Below are positions 10,013 through 20,599 of a stretch of 64,000 bases of DNA, in pieces. The stretch spans positions 84,393,914 through 84,457,913 of the forward strand of contig CM036158.1 in the NCBI GenBank assembly GCA_020631735.1. Reading direction: 5' to 3'. A program made the position numbers and the translations under genes. Each line of letters opens with the position of its first letter. The first letter of the stretch is position 1. This stretch comes from Saccharum officinarum. Its lineage: Eukaryota > Streptophyta > Magnoliopsida > Poales > Poaceae. The notes under the pieces are model-generated. The model was not told where the DNA came from. It was given only the letters and a program-made list of their open reading frames with translations, and ran no database searches.

Positions 10013-10090
10013 AAGGTGAGCAGTATCTGGACGATCAGGAGTATTACTTTGAGCCAAGTCAGCAGTATCACTTGGAAAGCTTTGATCAAG
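10013..10090 (+). other. Exon-like block in LTR of B
   Basis: The block follows GATCGAGTATAG and is followed by GCAAGTATAAC. It is 78 bp with one open frame (reading GEQ..DDQE). The equivalents in C (69 bp) and K (75 bp) are flanked by the same signals and differ in length by multiples of three. The frame does not continue in phase into the downstream ATGs. Confidence 0.35.
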
Positions 10091-11313
10091 GCAAGTATAA
10101 CACAGGACTATCCTTGTTACCTATACATTGAATTGTCATACATATGCATGTGCTTACCTTGACAACCTTAGAGATTATAACTTAGTGATTGTTATCTTGA
10201 TTCCTTGTCAACCTTGGGAATGCATATGGGTAGCTACTGCTAGTGCTTAAACTAAGAACAATGATCTTGTAATTTGATTAATGGATTAAGCAATCAACTA
10301 TTAAGATGATTTTATTACTGTTAAAAGGGGGCTAGAGCATGTGTATTATCTTGATGCTCTGGTTTCTCTCCATAAGGACTTATCTGTAAGTTATAACCGG
10401 GATATACAGTACAGCTGTGAGGGCTATATGGCTCTGGCTTTAGTTGATCAAGAGACCTTTTCTAGCTTGTTAGTGGTTACCTTAAATGGCGTAAGAAAGG
10501 CTTGCCACGTTGGGTGTAGTGCGAGCCCCTGGCCTAGTGTGTATAGGCTGCGGTTGTTGTGCCACACGGAAGGGGGGTTCTACATCTGCCTGCCGAGTGA
10601 ATCTAATGGCCCTAACTTGTTAGACGAACTTTTGAGTGGCTTTATATGGTTCTCGGGTGTTTGGGCTTGATCTCCCCACTCATTTGGAAATCATGACTCA
10701 CAGTGAAAGTGTACACCTCTACGCAGAGTTAAAAACTGGTATACTAGCCGTGCTCACGGATACGAGCGGCCTTGGGGATTCTTATGGAATAGTTGATCAT
10801 AACTGTTATATCATGCTTAATTATTGTTGATTATTATTTGCTCATGTTAATGCTATTCATTATCCTTATTACAATTGATCATTGGTTCTTTAATGGGAAG
10901 CGGTTTATCTTGATGCTACTCAATTGCTAATATATGATTAAAAGCTAAACGCAGTTAAACAATGTCTAGCCTTTTTGAGCCTCATGAACCCTGTGTTATA
11001 TTTGTTGAGTTCGACATGGACTCACCCTTGCTATTTTCACCATAACAGATGAAGATATTGAGGAAGATTATCGTAATGAGTACTAGTCTTGGTGTCAACC
11101 AGTCAACCATGTCCCTGTGTGGAGTTTCCGCTGAAGAATTACTATTAGTTATTATTACTTATCGTTCAAGACTATGTCTTAAATACTTATTCGTTATGTA
11201 ATAAGCACTGTGATGATACTTTGTAATTTGTCAACTTATGTGTGCGACTGTTTCCTAGGGCGCACATGAGTCTTTTATGCATCCTATTTTTGTCCTTAAA
11301 AATGGGTGTGACA

Positions 11314-12420
11314 GTAAACATGTTACTGTTGGAAACTAATTATTAGGGACCCCACGATTACTTAAGTTGCTGAGGAATATGAGATAGTACAATAATGAGA
11401 ACTTGATTCTTGATGTCTTGTCTTTGGAGAACTTTTATTTCAAAAGTAAAAATATGTAGCATTACCTCTCCTTAGTAGTAAAAGCAATGTCCTACTAGAG
11501 CCATATATAGAATAGATAAACCTTCTACAATTTATTGCTTGTATTTGTGTTGAGTTTGGTCAAACCTTGTTGACCCTTGTTGAGAAATTTATCATGCTTT
11601 TAAGATCAAGATCACATACACTCCACATATATCTGCTGCTTCTACACTGGGAGTGCGCAAAAACATGCTTGTTCATCCACTTAAAAATGTTATACTCCTA
11701 CACTGGGAGAAACCACAAAAATATTTGTTAGGAATAAATGCTCTGAGTTCTTTGTAATTGTCTTCGCTTCAAATTCCAAGTGCAAGAGAGAGATATGTGG
11801 CTATGCAAAAATAAAGTATAAGAAAAATAGACAAGTGTCCAAGTAAGTAAAAAAAGAGAAAAAGAAAAAAGTATGCAAAGATAGCCCATATGTTCTAGCA
11901 AAGTTTTCAAGTTTGAAATAAGAGAGACAAGTTTCTAAAGAGCATAGTAGAATTAGGTTAGCCACTATAAATATTCCACACACATGCACATCTTGATCTA
12001 AGAGTATGACATCTTTCTCCTTGGATCTTTATTGTGACTTTACAATATATGCAATACAAGTATGTTCTTACATTCTTCATACCTACCTGAGATCCACATA
12101 AGCTTTTTAGAAGTAGGATAAAGAAGGCAATCATCTATGCCTTGGTGAGGATCCAAAAATTATACATATATGAGTGATTCGAGAGTACTACAAGAGGAGA
12201 AGGTAAGCTATGTTTTATTTTCAAAATTTTAAACTAATTCTCCAATTGACTTGACTGAAGAAGAGAGTAATCTATTTCAGCTGTTCTGTTCTTCAACCGC
12301 TCAAAGATTTATGGTAGACACTTTGAATGCTGCATTACATGAATAATTAGGAATGGTTTTGTGTTGATGTTTTGTTCTAGAGTAATGTCTTAAATAATTT
12401 ATTCTGTGAACCAACCTTTT
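11314..12420 (+). other. Non-coding 3' internal region of element E
   Basis: I see no coding region here. The motif CTACACTGGGAG occurs twice, at 11642-11653 and 11698-11709. The rest is AT-rich with purine runs and is typical of the long untranslated stretch before the 3' LTR. Confidence 0.5.
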
Positions 12421-12457
12421 CTCGAGGACGAGTAAAAGCCTAAGTGTGGGGGAAACT
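12421..12457 (+). promoter_or_regulatory. Stem-loop and polypurine tract of element E
   Basis: CTCG AGGA CGAG (12421-12432) is a short perfect hairpin. The purine tract AAGTGTGGGGGAAACT follows and abuts the LTR. The hairpin core matches those of A, B and C. Confidence 0.7.
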
Positions 12458-13620
12458 TGTTGACGGTCGTTAATGTATATTACAAACCAATAAATTTCCT
12501 TGTACGTATGCACAAATATCATAGAATAGGAGGTTATTACTGACAAATTCTATGAGTTTTGGTGATTTATAATTTTTCAAGGTGTTATCCAGAAAGTTGA
12601 CAAAAGGGACCTAGAAATTAAAATAATTCATAGACTTTCGCCGCAAGATATATACTAAAAGACTATAGAAGACACCAGAAGATACCAGAGCGAGCCGGGG
12701 CCCCAGCCCCTACCAGGTGGGGCTGACCAGCCATAGGGGTGGCCAGGCGGCCACCCCCCTCTACATCGTTCCACGAGCTTCTAGAGTATTCCTGCACCAC
12801 CTTTGAGGAGTCATCTAGGCCGTCCCTTAAGTCGGTTTGATCGAAGGGCTCACGTGCATCCCACCAGGATATAAATAAAGAGTTAGACCCCCTGGAGAAA
12901 AAAAGCCAAATCAAGAGCTAAAGAGCCAGAGTTCCAATTCCATATCTAGAGATTTAGGCTAGCAATCAAGAGTAGACTAGTTCATCTTAGGATTAGTCTC
13001 AATTTGAGATAGAGTAGAAGAGCAGAGTTCCGAAGGAGTTCTAGCCTGTCAGTGCTTCTCCGCTGCTGTGTTCATCGGGATCAAGTTCCTTCATAGGGGG
13101 CTTGCTTTTGAGACTCTTTGGTAATCAACTTCTGATTCAAGTAAGCAATTTGTTTGTATTATTCTTCAAGTTTGCAACTCTTTTGAGTGCTTTGATCTTG
13201 ATAGCACCTAGGTTGAAGTTGTTTTCATAGTGTAAGCGTGGTGCTTAGGCTAGGATTACTTATGAATGCCCCCTGATTTGCTGGATAGTGGTAGCTCGCG
13301 AAGGTGACTTTATAGCTTCGTTGAATTCTCTGTAGTCCACTTCTAGTTAATAGGTAAAGGTAGGCTTATGCATGCTTGTAGGGGAGAACTCTGATTTCAT
13401 CCCTTATTGAAAGTTATCGCCCACTGAATGAATGATTAAGAATATCATCTGAGCTTGATTGTGAATTGGGTTAAGTTTATAGACTCAGTCATCGTCACCA
13501 ACTGTTCCTTTGAGTTCGATATTAAAATCGGGATTATCTTGGTGAAGTGCTACAACAGTATTATATCTGTGCGCTTGCAGATAGTTATCTTTTCTTGTGT
13601 GCATTTAATTTATACCAACA
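12458..13620 (+). repeat. LTR of element E (1.16 kb)
   Basis: The LTR starts TGTTGACGGTCG and ends TTTATACCAACA. It contains a GC-rich GGCCAGGCGGCC-type segment near 12740, a TATA box at 12870 and CTGTGCGCTTGCAGAT near its 3' end. The solo LTR J at 53891-55148 belongs to a related family in the opposite orientation. Confidence 0.8.
12870..12877 (+). promoter_or_regulatory. TATA box in LTR of E
   Basis: TATAAATA lies downstream of the GC-rich U3 segment of this LTR. Confidence 0.6.
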
Positions 13621-15705
13621 GGCTCCAAATAGCCAGTACTTGGCTTATGATGTTGAGTAATAAAATTGGCCATTACTTGCCCTTTGACTGCTTTCGCCAA
13701 TTCATACCTCAAGTCAAATTTTGATAATGCAAGAATCCACTTTCCCGTTCTCCCATTTAATATTGGCACTGATAGCATGTGCTTGATCACATTAGCTTTA
13801 TACACAACCGTACACTCAACCGATAGTAAATAATGTCACAATTTGGTGCAGAAGAAATTGAAACACAAGCATAACTTTTCAATTGGAGAATATCTCATTT
13901 CTAGATCCAAAAGCCTTCTACTTAGATAGAAAACAACTCTTTCTTTTCCTTCAAATTCTTGCATTAGGGCCGATCCAATTGTTTGGTTATCGGCCGACAT
14001 GTACAACTTAAAAGGCTTACCTTGCTGAGGAGGGACTAGCATAGGTGGAGACTTCATGTACTCTTTTATTTCTTCAAATGCCTTTTGTTGTACATCACCC
14101 TATTTAAATTCTTGATCATTCTTCAACTTCAATAGGGGAGAATATGGCAAAATCCTTTCTAACAGATTTGAAATAAATCTCCTGATAAAATTGATCTTAC
14201 CAAGAAGAGATTGTAATTCTGTTTTATTAGTTGGAGGAACTACTTCATCAATTGATTTCATGCTTTTCTAACCAACTTCAATTCCTCTTTCATGAACCAT
14301 AAAACCCAAAAGCTGTCTAGATGACACTCAAAAGGCACATTTATTAGGATTCATCTTTAAACCATGTTCTCTTATGTACTCCAAAGTCTCTCGCAGATCA
14401 GCCAAATGCTCTTTGTACCCTTTGGATTTTACTACCACATCATCAATATAGATTTCAATAATTTTGCCAATCAACTTATGAAAATATAATTCATTGCTCT
14501 TTGATAAGTTGCACCAGCATTCTTCAAACTAAAAGTCATCACAACCCATCCAAATAAGCCGATTGCACCTGGACACCTGAAGGCCGTTTTAGCTATATCT
14601 TCTATAGCCATAAAGATCTGATTATAACCTACATTGCCATCCATAAAGCTGCAAACCTTGTGCCTAGCTGCTGCATCTACCAACATATTAGCTATTGGCA
14701 TTGGATAACCATCCATCGGTGTAGCCTTGTTCAAATCTCTAAAGTCGATACATACTCTTAGCTTTTCATTTTTCTTGTATACTGGCACTACACTTGATAT
14801 CCACTCTGTGTACCAGCATGGTCTAATAAACTTCACCTCTAGCAATCTTTTAGTCTCCTTCTTAATATAATCAAGAACATTTGGATTGAATCTCCTTGGA
14901 GCCTGCTTAAATGACAGGTACCCAGGCTTGATTGGTAACCGATGTTCAACAATTGATCTATCTAAACTAGGTATTTTATAATACTCCCAAGCAAAATAAT
15001 CTTTAAATTCCTTTAATAATTCTATTAACTCTCATTTATACTCAGGATCCAACTTAGCACTTACATACTTCGGCCTAGGCCTATCTCCAAGACCAATGTC
15101 TACTTCCTCTAACTCATCGACTGACGTAAATCCATGTCCTAGTTTGCCATCAGTACCATCTATTGGATTATCCATTTAAAACAAACTCTCAGAGCCGACT
15201 GCTCAGATCGGCTGTTGGCCTTCATTCTTGATTCTAATGAAGCCTCCTTCCTAAACCTTGCCAGAGAAACATTTGAAATCTTCTAACTCCCAATACATAG
15301 GATCAACTATTGCTATACTCACAGAATCATCAGCATAAACCAATTCGGCATAGTCTCCATGCCACTGAATCAAGTATTGATGCATAGTTGATGATACACA
15401 ATAGTTAGCATGAATCCAATCACAACCAGGGAGCAGACTATACGAACCCTTTCCATCAATGACAAAGAAAGTAGTGAGCAAAGTTTTACTTCCAATTGTC
15501 AACTCAACATTTATTGCCCCCTAGTCTTAGATGCATTACCTCCAAAATCTTTAAGCATCATGTCAGTTTCAATCAAATCTTCTGGCCCCTTACCAAGCTT
15601 GCAAAAAGTAGTATACGTCATCAAATTAATAGAGGCACCACCATCAACTAACATTTGGCTCATCGGCTTCCCATCAACGAAATCATTCAAATACAAAGCC
15701 TTCAA
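13621..15705 (-). pseudogene. Protease, RT and partial RNase H of element D
   Basis: In minus-strand order, the protease has MLVDGGASINLM (15511-15705), then a second part with LLPGCDWIHANYC (15251-15502). RT has WISSVVPVYKKN and VCIDFRDLNKATP (14471-14845), then IYIDDVVVKSK near 14430-14460 as the catalytic YIDD box. The connection and RNase H part is at 13621-14057 (KLYMSADNQTIGSALMQ, then the GRTGKW region). These motifs are characteristic of Tat-lineage pol. Several stops and frame changes separate the pieces. The frame ends where E is inserted, so the end of RNase H, the linker and integrase are not in the window. Confidence 0.8.
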
Positions 15706-17829
15706 GTGCCAATGTTTATCTGGTTATATATAGCTTGTTGTGTTAATGTCAACTTAGCCACCATCTCTTCATACTCTGATTCATCAAAATCATAATATAC
15801 TTCTTGATTCGCTAGGGCCCTAAATTCTGATGGCAAAAGAAAAGCCATTTCAATATTAGCTGATGGTTGACCCTTATCAGCTATTTGTTTAGTACACCAT
15901 TTTTTAGGTTTTTCAAACTTCTAAGCCTATTCTAACTCTCTGCTCCTTAAACATTGCACTCTTCTTTTCCGACTTCTGGTTAAACCTCTTAACACCACTG
16001 TCCTTCTTGCCAAACATACTCATCTCCTTTATCATAGTCTTCTTCTTCTTCATAATCGACCCTGTTTTGATCAACAACTCATTTACCTAGCCAATCATGA
16101 ACACTTCCATTTTTTATGCGCCGATCCATGCCATCATATTGATCTTCAATTCAACCACGGATAGATCGGTGATTGGCCTGAGATTGCGTAAAGTCCTAAT
16201 ATTGCTCACTGCATTCTAGGTAATTGTTCCTAGTGGGCAATTTCAAACCTTCATTCCAGCAGTGTCTGAAGAAAGGACAATTCCAATGTGACTCAACTTG
16301 TTCTCTTTCATATCTTTTTTCTTCTTGCCAACACTGGTATTCTTCTTCTAAACAATGCTGATAATCCTTTTCCTTCTGCCATTGCCATTTATTCAACAGA
16401 ATACGAGATGTAACACGTGGCCTCATAGCAACAGCTCTTGAAGTTTCCCCTTGCTCATATTAGCTCTTTTATTGATCACGACATCTATTGATCTCTCTGT
16501 ATTCCTCAGCCAATATTTACATCTCTAGATTGACTGTTCTAGCCTCTCTTGCCTTAGCTAATGTCAATACTCTAGTCTTCCCTTTGAGCAACTTAGCATC
16601 AACCATGTTCTGATCTCTTGGAAAAGGATTGTCGTTAACTTTCATCTTTTGAGGTCTATCAAATTTAAGTTTTCTCTGCTAAATAGCTCTCTGGATATGT
16701 TGTCGAAAGATTCTGCAATCATTAGTAGTATAGAAGTGGCATTATGGTACTTGAGAACTTCTTCTTCTTCAGCTGCTCAAGAGGTAGCATGGCATGATTA
16801 GCAGGTAATTTAATCTGTCCCTTCTTGAGCAAGAAATCATTGAGCTTATCTACCTTTGTAACATCAAAATCATAATTCTCTTTGTTTTTCCTTCCCCAAG
16901 GGTTTGGGACTATCACTATCTTTTTACCTCAATTCCATTCAGCTGCATCAACTTTCTCTTCAACATCCTCATCGTCTTCATCGACTAAATGTGGACCATA
17001 TGTATCAATAATCACAACATTCTTCTGAAATTGGGTATCCCTGTGCATGCTCTAAAATTGGGTATTGAGTGCTGTCACCCATTGAGCTAATTGACCTAAA
17101 TTGTTAAATTCTGGCCCAAGCAACTTTTCTTTCTATCCTGGCAACATTCCTTGAACAGCCAACACAGCTAATTGATCATCAGTCAAGTTCAACAAAAAGC
17201 ATAGGTTTCTTATTTCTTGAAATCTCTAAAGGAACTCAACACTTGATTCATTAGTTCTCTTCTTCATATTTGTCAAATCTATGATCTTTCTTTCCCTTGT
17301 CCTAGTATAGAAATATGTATAAAATTTCTTTTCAAGGTCACTCCAATTAGCAATATAATTGGTTGTTAATGATGAAAACCAAGTGAAAGCTGGTCCTGAC
17401 AGGGACAAAGAAAAGAAACAAACTCTGTGTGTCTCTTCGAGAGAGGCTTCACACAACTAAGTAAGATACTGACAGACATATTCTATCGTGCTTATACTAT
17501 CTTGACTAGTAAATTTAGTAAATTCTAGAAGCCTGTAATTTGTAGAAAGGGCCACCAAATCATACTTTATGAAAAGGGTTGTCCTTTTGGCTTTAGACTG
17601 AACTGCTCTTCATCATCCCGGTCACTCTGAGCACTAATTCATCAGCATTTGAGTGTAGATTTCTTGGCAATTGCTAGCCCATTTGCAGATTGAAATTCTG
17701 AGTGCCTTCATATTCTGGATTTGGAATCATATTAAAGGTATTATAATATGAACCATAATGATATCCTTGTGGAATATATATCTGTCGGGTCCCTTGCTAA
17801 TTTGCTACTTGTAGTCTCTGATTAAAAAT
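15706..17829 (-). pseudogene. Gag, C-terminal part (element D)
   Basis: The region includes the retrotransposon gag core (17226-17456, with SLSGPAFTWFSSL and WSDLEKKFYTYF). A downstream part at 16722-16916 has NPWGRKNKENYDFDV, and a charged Gln/Glu-rich stretch lies at 16196-16426. Stops are frequent. The reading continues across element C at 29510-30300, showing that C split this gag in two. Confidence 0.7.
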
Positions 17830-19055
17830 ATTAGTGTCACACCCATTTAAAGACCAAATGGAATGCATACTTTTATGTGTGCCTAGAGATCAATCACACA
17901 TAAGTTAACAAATTATAAAGGAAGTATCATCACCAATGTTATTACATCACGATTATTAACACATAGTCTTTACACAAATATAGCGGAAGTAAAATATAAA
18001 TCTCTCATGGTAGCTCCAATCATAGGCACATTGACTGGTTGACTGCAAGTCTAGTAATCTTTAGGGAAGTAGGAGTAGTAGTCACTATTTGCACCATCTG
18101 TTGTCCATCCGGGATTTTTATCCAAGTAAGAAAAATAAACAAGCGTAAGTACATCTCGTACTCAACAAGTGTAACATGGGGTTCATGAGGCTCAAAGGCA
18201 TGACATTGGTTTAATAGCATTTAGCTTTTATTTAGCATAATTTTAGCATATCAATAGCATCAAAATGTCTCAATGTAAACAATAAACATATGATCCATGT
18301 GAAATGATTAACAAATAGCAAAAACATATTCATTATTAATGATCAACTATTCCATAAGGGTCCAAGGCCACTCGTGACCATGAGCACGACTGTTATAACA
18401 GTTTTACACTCTGCAGAGGTTGTACACTTTCACTATGAGTCGTGTCGCCCATGTGCCCGGGTTAATTACTCCCAAAACACTTCCAAGGTGAGCAGGCAGG
18501 GGAACACTATGAAGTCTTTCGAAGGTTCATCTAACAAGTTAGGGCCATTAGATTCACTCGGCAAACAGATGTAGAGCCCCCCTTCCAAATGGCACAATGA
18601 CGTGCAGCCTATACACATGAGGACAGAGGCCGCACTATACCCGATTCGTCAAGCCATTCTTACGCTAGAAAGGTTACCACTAACATGCTAGAAAAGGTCC
18701 TTCTATATGACTAAAGCTAGATCCATATAGCCCTCATAGTTGTACTGTAAATCTCGGATGTTCGCTTACAGATAAGTCCTTAAGGAGAGTAACGAGAGCA
18801 CCAAAAATAACCCCATGCTCTAGTTCCCTTTAAACAGTAATAAAAAGTCATCTTTTAATGTTTATTGCATATTCCATTAGTCAAATTACATGATCATAGT
18901 TCATGTTAAGCACTAGCAATACTACTTAATGCAATATAATATGTATCAAGGAATAAGATCAACACTAAGTGATCCTTAACAAAGAAATATATGCATAATG
19001 ATATTATTTCCTTATTGTGAATAGGACAACAAGGACAATCCCATGCTATACTTGC

Positions 19056-19124
19056 CCTGCTCAAACTGGTCCTGATGATCTTGCTCGTAGAAAAACTCCT
19101 GATCCCCAACGAATTGCTCACCAT
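19056..19124 (-). other. Exon-like block in 3' LTR of C
   Basis: This 69-bp block is bounded on the minus strand by GAGTATAG and GCAAGTATAG. It is the LTR partner of the block at 27982-28050. Confidence 0.3.
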
Positions 19125-19973
19125 CTATACTCGATCAACAATAGCAACAACATTCATCCAGAAACAATCATGTATAAACAAACAAGACTATAATTAGAAC
19201 AGTACACCAACAATAATAAAATAAGATAAAAAGTCTTTAAAATGAATCTACAATGCGCTAGGATCACATAGACGCGAAGATCATGAAAAACGGAGCTAAA
19301 ACGACGAAGTTATGAATTTACGAAGATTTCCTATAGAAAAATAATTACTTTAATTCAAACTCGAAAATAAAATGTCACAAACCTACTGTACAGTACTACT
19401 AACATGTAGAGCCCGCAAATACGAACCTAACGCAATTTGAACGGGTCAAATCGGAGTTAAAACGAAGATTCTACGCATGAAATAACATAATGGCAAAACT
19501 GTAAATAAGTGAAAACGTATTTCTGAACGACCGCGATCAAATACGCCTTCAAAAGAAGAAAATGAATTCGGGTTTTATGTAATGGACTACAGGTTCTATA
19601 TATAAAAAGTACAGGGACTCTTTAGTCTTTAAGTCTGGGTCGTTAGATTCAAAATGGACGGCTCAGATTGAATCGGGGAAAGCTGGGCGGCGCTCCGGCC
19701 GGAACAGCGACCCGACGGCGAGTTCCGCGACGGCGCCATGGCCGGAGATGGCTATCTCGCTCTACAAGGCATGAGCTCATGAAAGAAGGACACCAGATGG
19801 TAGAGAACATCAACGCGAACTTACCCAAGGTCAAATCAAAGCCGAGGATGAGACAAGGAAGTCGCGCGGCTCGAAGAGGCGGCAGCTAGGGCTACGGCTC
19901 GAGCGTGGCCTCCTCGGGACGATGTCGGTCCTCCGCTTTGGTGCAATATGGAGCAGAGGGGTGCAGCATCCGG

Positions 19974-19981
19974 CTTTTATA
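19974..19981 (-). promoter_or_regulatory. TATA box in 3' LTR of C
   Basis: The minus strand reads TATAAAAG. The same site is present in the 5' LTR. Confidence 0.6.
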
Positions 19982-20552
19982 GCCATTTGGTGCTCTAAAC
20001 AAGGAAGGAAGGGATATGGGAGGCGGATTCGATCGGTGGTGAACAAGGAAGGAATCCGACTGGCGTGGGGAGGAAGAAGGAAACCCTGACACGTGGGCCC
20101 ACGGTGTCAGCGAGAGAGAGGGAAAAGGGAAGGCGCGACGCGCTTGCAGGCCAGGCGGCTTGCTAGGCTAGCGGTAGCTCCGCCCAGAGTGGAAAGCAGA
20201 GGGAGGGGAGACGGGCCACACGCGAGAGAGGGCAGGTGGGCCGCGTGCGAAAGAAGCGGGCATGGGCTGAGTTGCGCCAAAAAGTCGAATAGAATAGGAT
20301 TTCTTTCTCTTTTTCTTTTTCCAATTTTTCAAAGCCATTTTCAAAAAGATTTTGAATCCTCTTTTGAATTTGAAACCAACCACTCAATACAAAAATTCAA
20401 ATGCAAGAGCATGAGTGCACAAACATGTTCCTACCCTTATATTTGATTTTAAGTTAATAAAAATTATTATTATTCTAAGTTTGTATGCTCACAAAATACA
20501 TAAAAACCATATTTACCTATTTTTAAATATTCCAAAATTTTAGGGTGTTACA

Positions 20553-20590
20553 ATTCTACCCCCCTTAAGATGAATCTCGTCCCGAGATTC
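20553..20590 (-). promoter_or_regulatory. Polypurine tract and stem-loop of element C
   Basis: The minus strand reads GAATCTCG GGA CGAGATTC (20572-20590), a perfect 8-bp hairpin. The tract TTAAGGGGGGTAG follows directly before the 3' LTR. Confidence 0.8.
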
Positions 20591-20599
20591 GGCTGATGC

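Larger units (their letters stand above)
4910..11313 (+). mobile_element. Element B: internally deleted Tekay chromovirus (5' LTR outside window)
   Basis: B runs from its interrupted leader through an extra ORF, a spacer, a gag-RNase H-integrase-chromodomain fusion and a polypurine tract to its 3' LTR. The leader before 5011 aligns with the leader of C only from about 4921 on. C has roughly 100 further bases with a primer binding site that are missing here, because element A interrupts the leader. The right target-site copy would be GTAAA (11314-11318); the left copy is off the window. B is inserted in the 3' non-coding part of element E. Confidence 0.75.
8578..11313 (+). repeat. 3' LTR of element B (about 2.7 kb)
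   Basis: The LTR starts TGTAACACCC and ends GGGTGTGACA. TATAAA is at 9087. A GC-rich leader follows, then AT-rich sequence, then the conserved block near 10320-10800 (with GTGAAAGTGTACA and CTAACTTGTTAGACGAAC) shared with A, C and K. It has the same layout as the LTR of A but low identity outside the conserved pieces. Confidence 0.85.
11314..13620 (+). mobile_element. Element E: 3' end of an Athila/Tat-like Ty3 element
   Basis: About 1.1 kb of non-coding internal sequence leads to a polypurine tract and a complete LTR. Everything upstream is off the window, because B is inserted in this internal region. E itself interrupts the RNase H of D. The right target-site copy would be GGCTC (13621-13625). 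Clade assignment rests on the tract AAGTGTGGGGGA and LTR ends TGTTGACGG...CCAACA, typical of Athila/Tat elements. Confidence 0.7.
17835..20552 (-). repeat. 3' LTR of element C (2.72 kb)
   Basis: On the plus strand it begins TGTCACACCC and ends GGTGTTACA, next to the polypurine tract at 20553. It is collinear with the 5' LTR at 26761-29509 except for a deletion of about 31 bases. It contains TATA (minus strand) at 19974-19981, a donor-like site at 19824 and the conserved block 18360-18830. Confidence 0.95.

Noticed and set aside
13455..13724. Plus-strand ORF across the E/D junction
   Set aside because: It spans an insertion boundary and has no domain.
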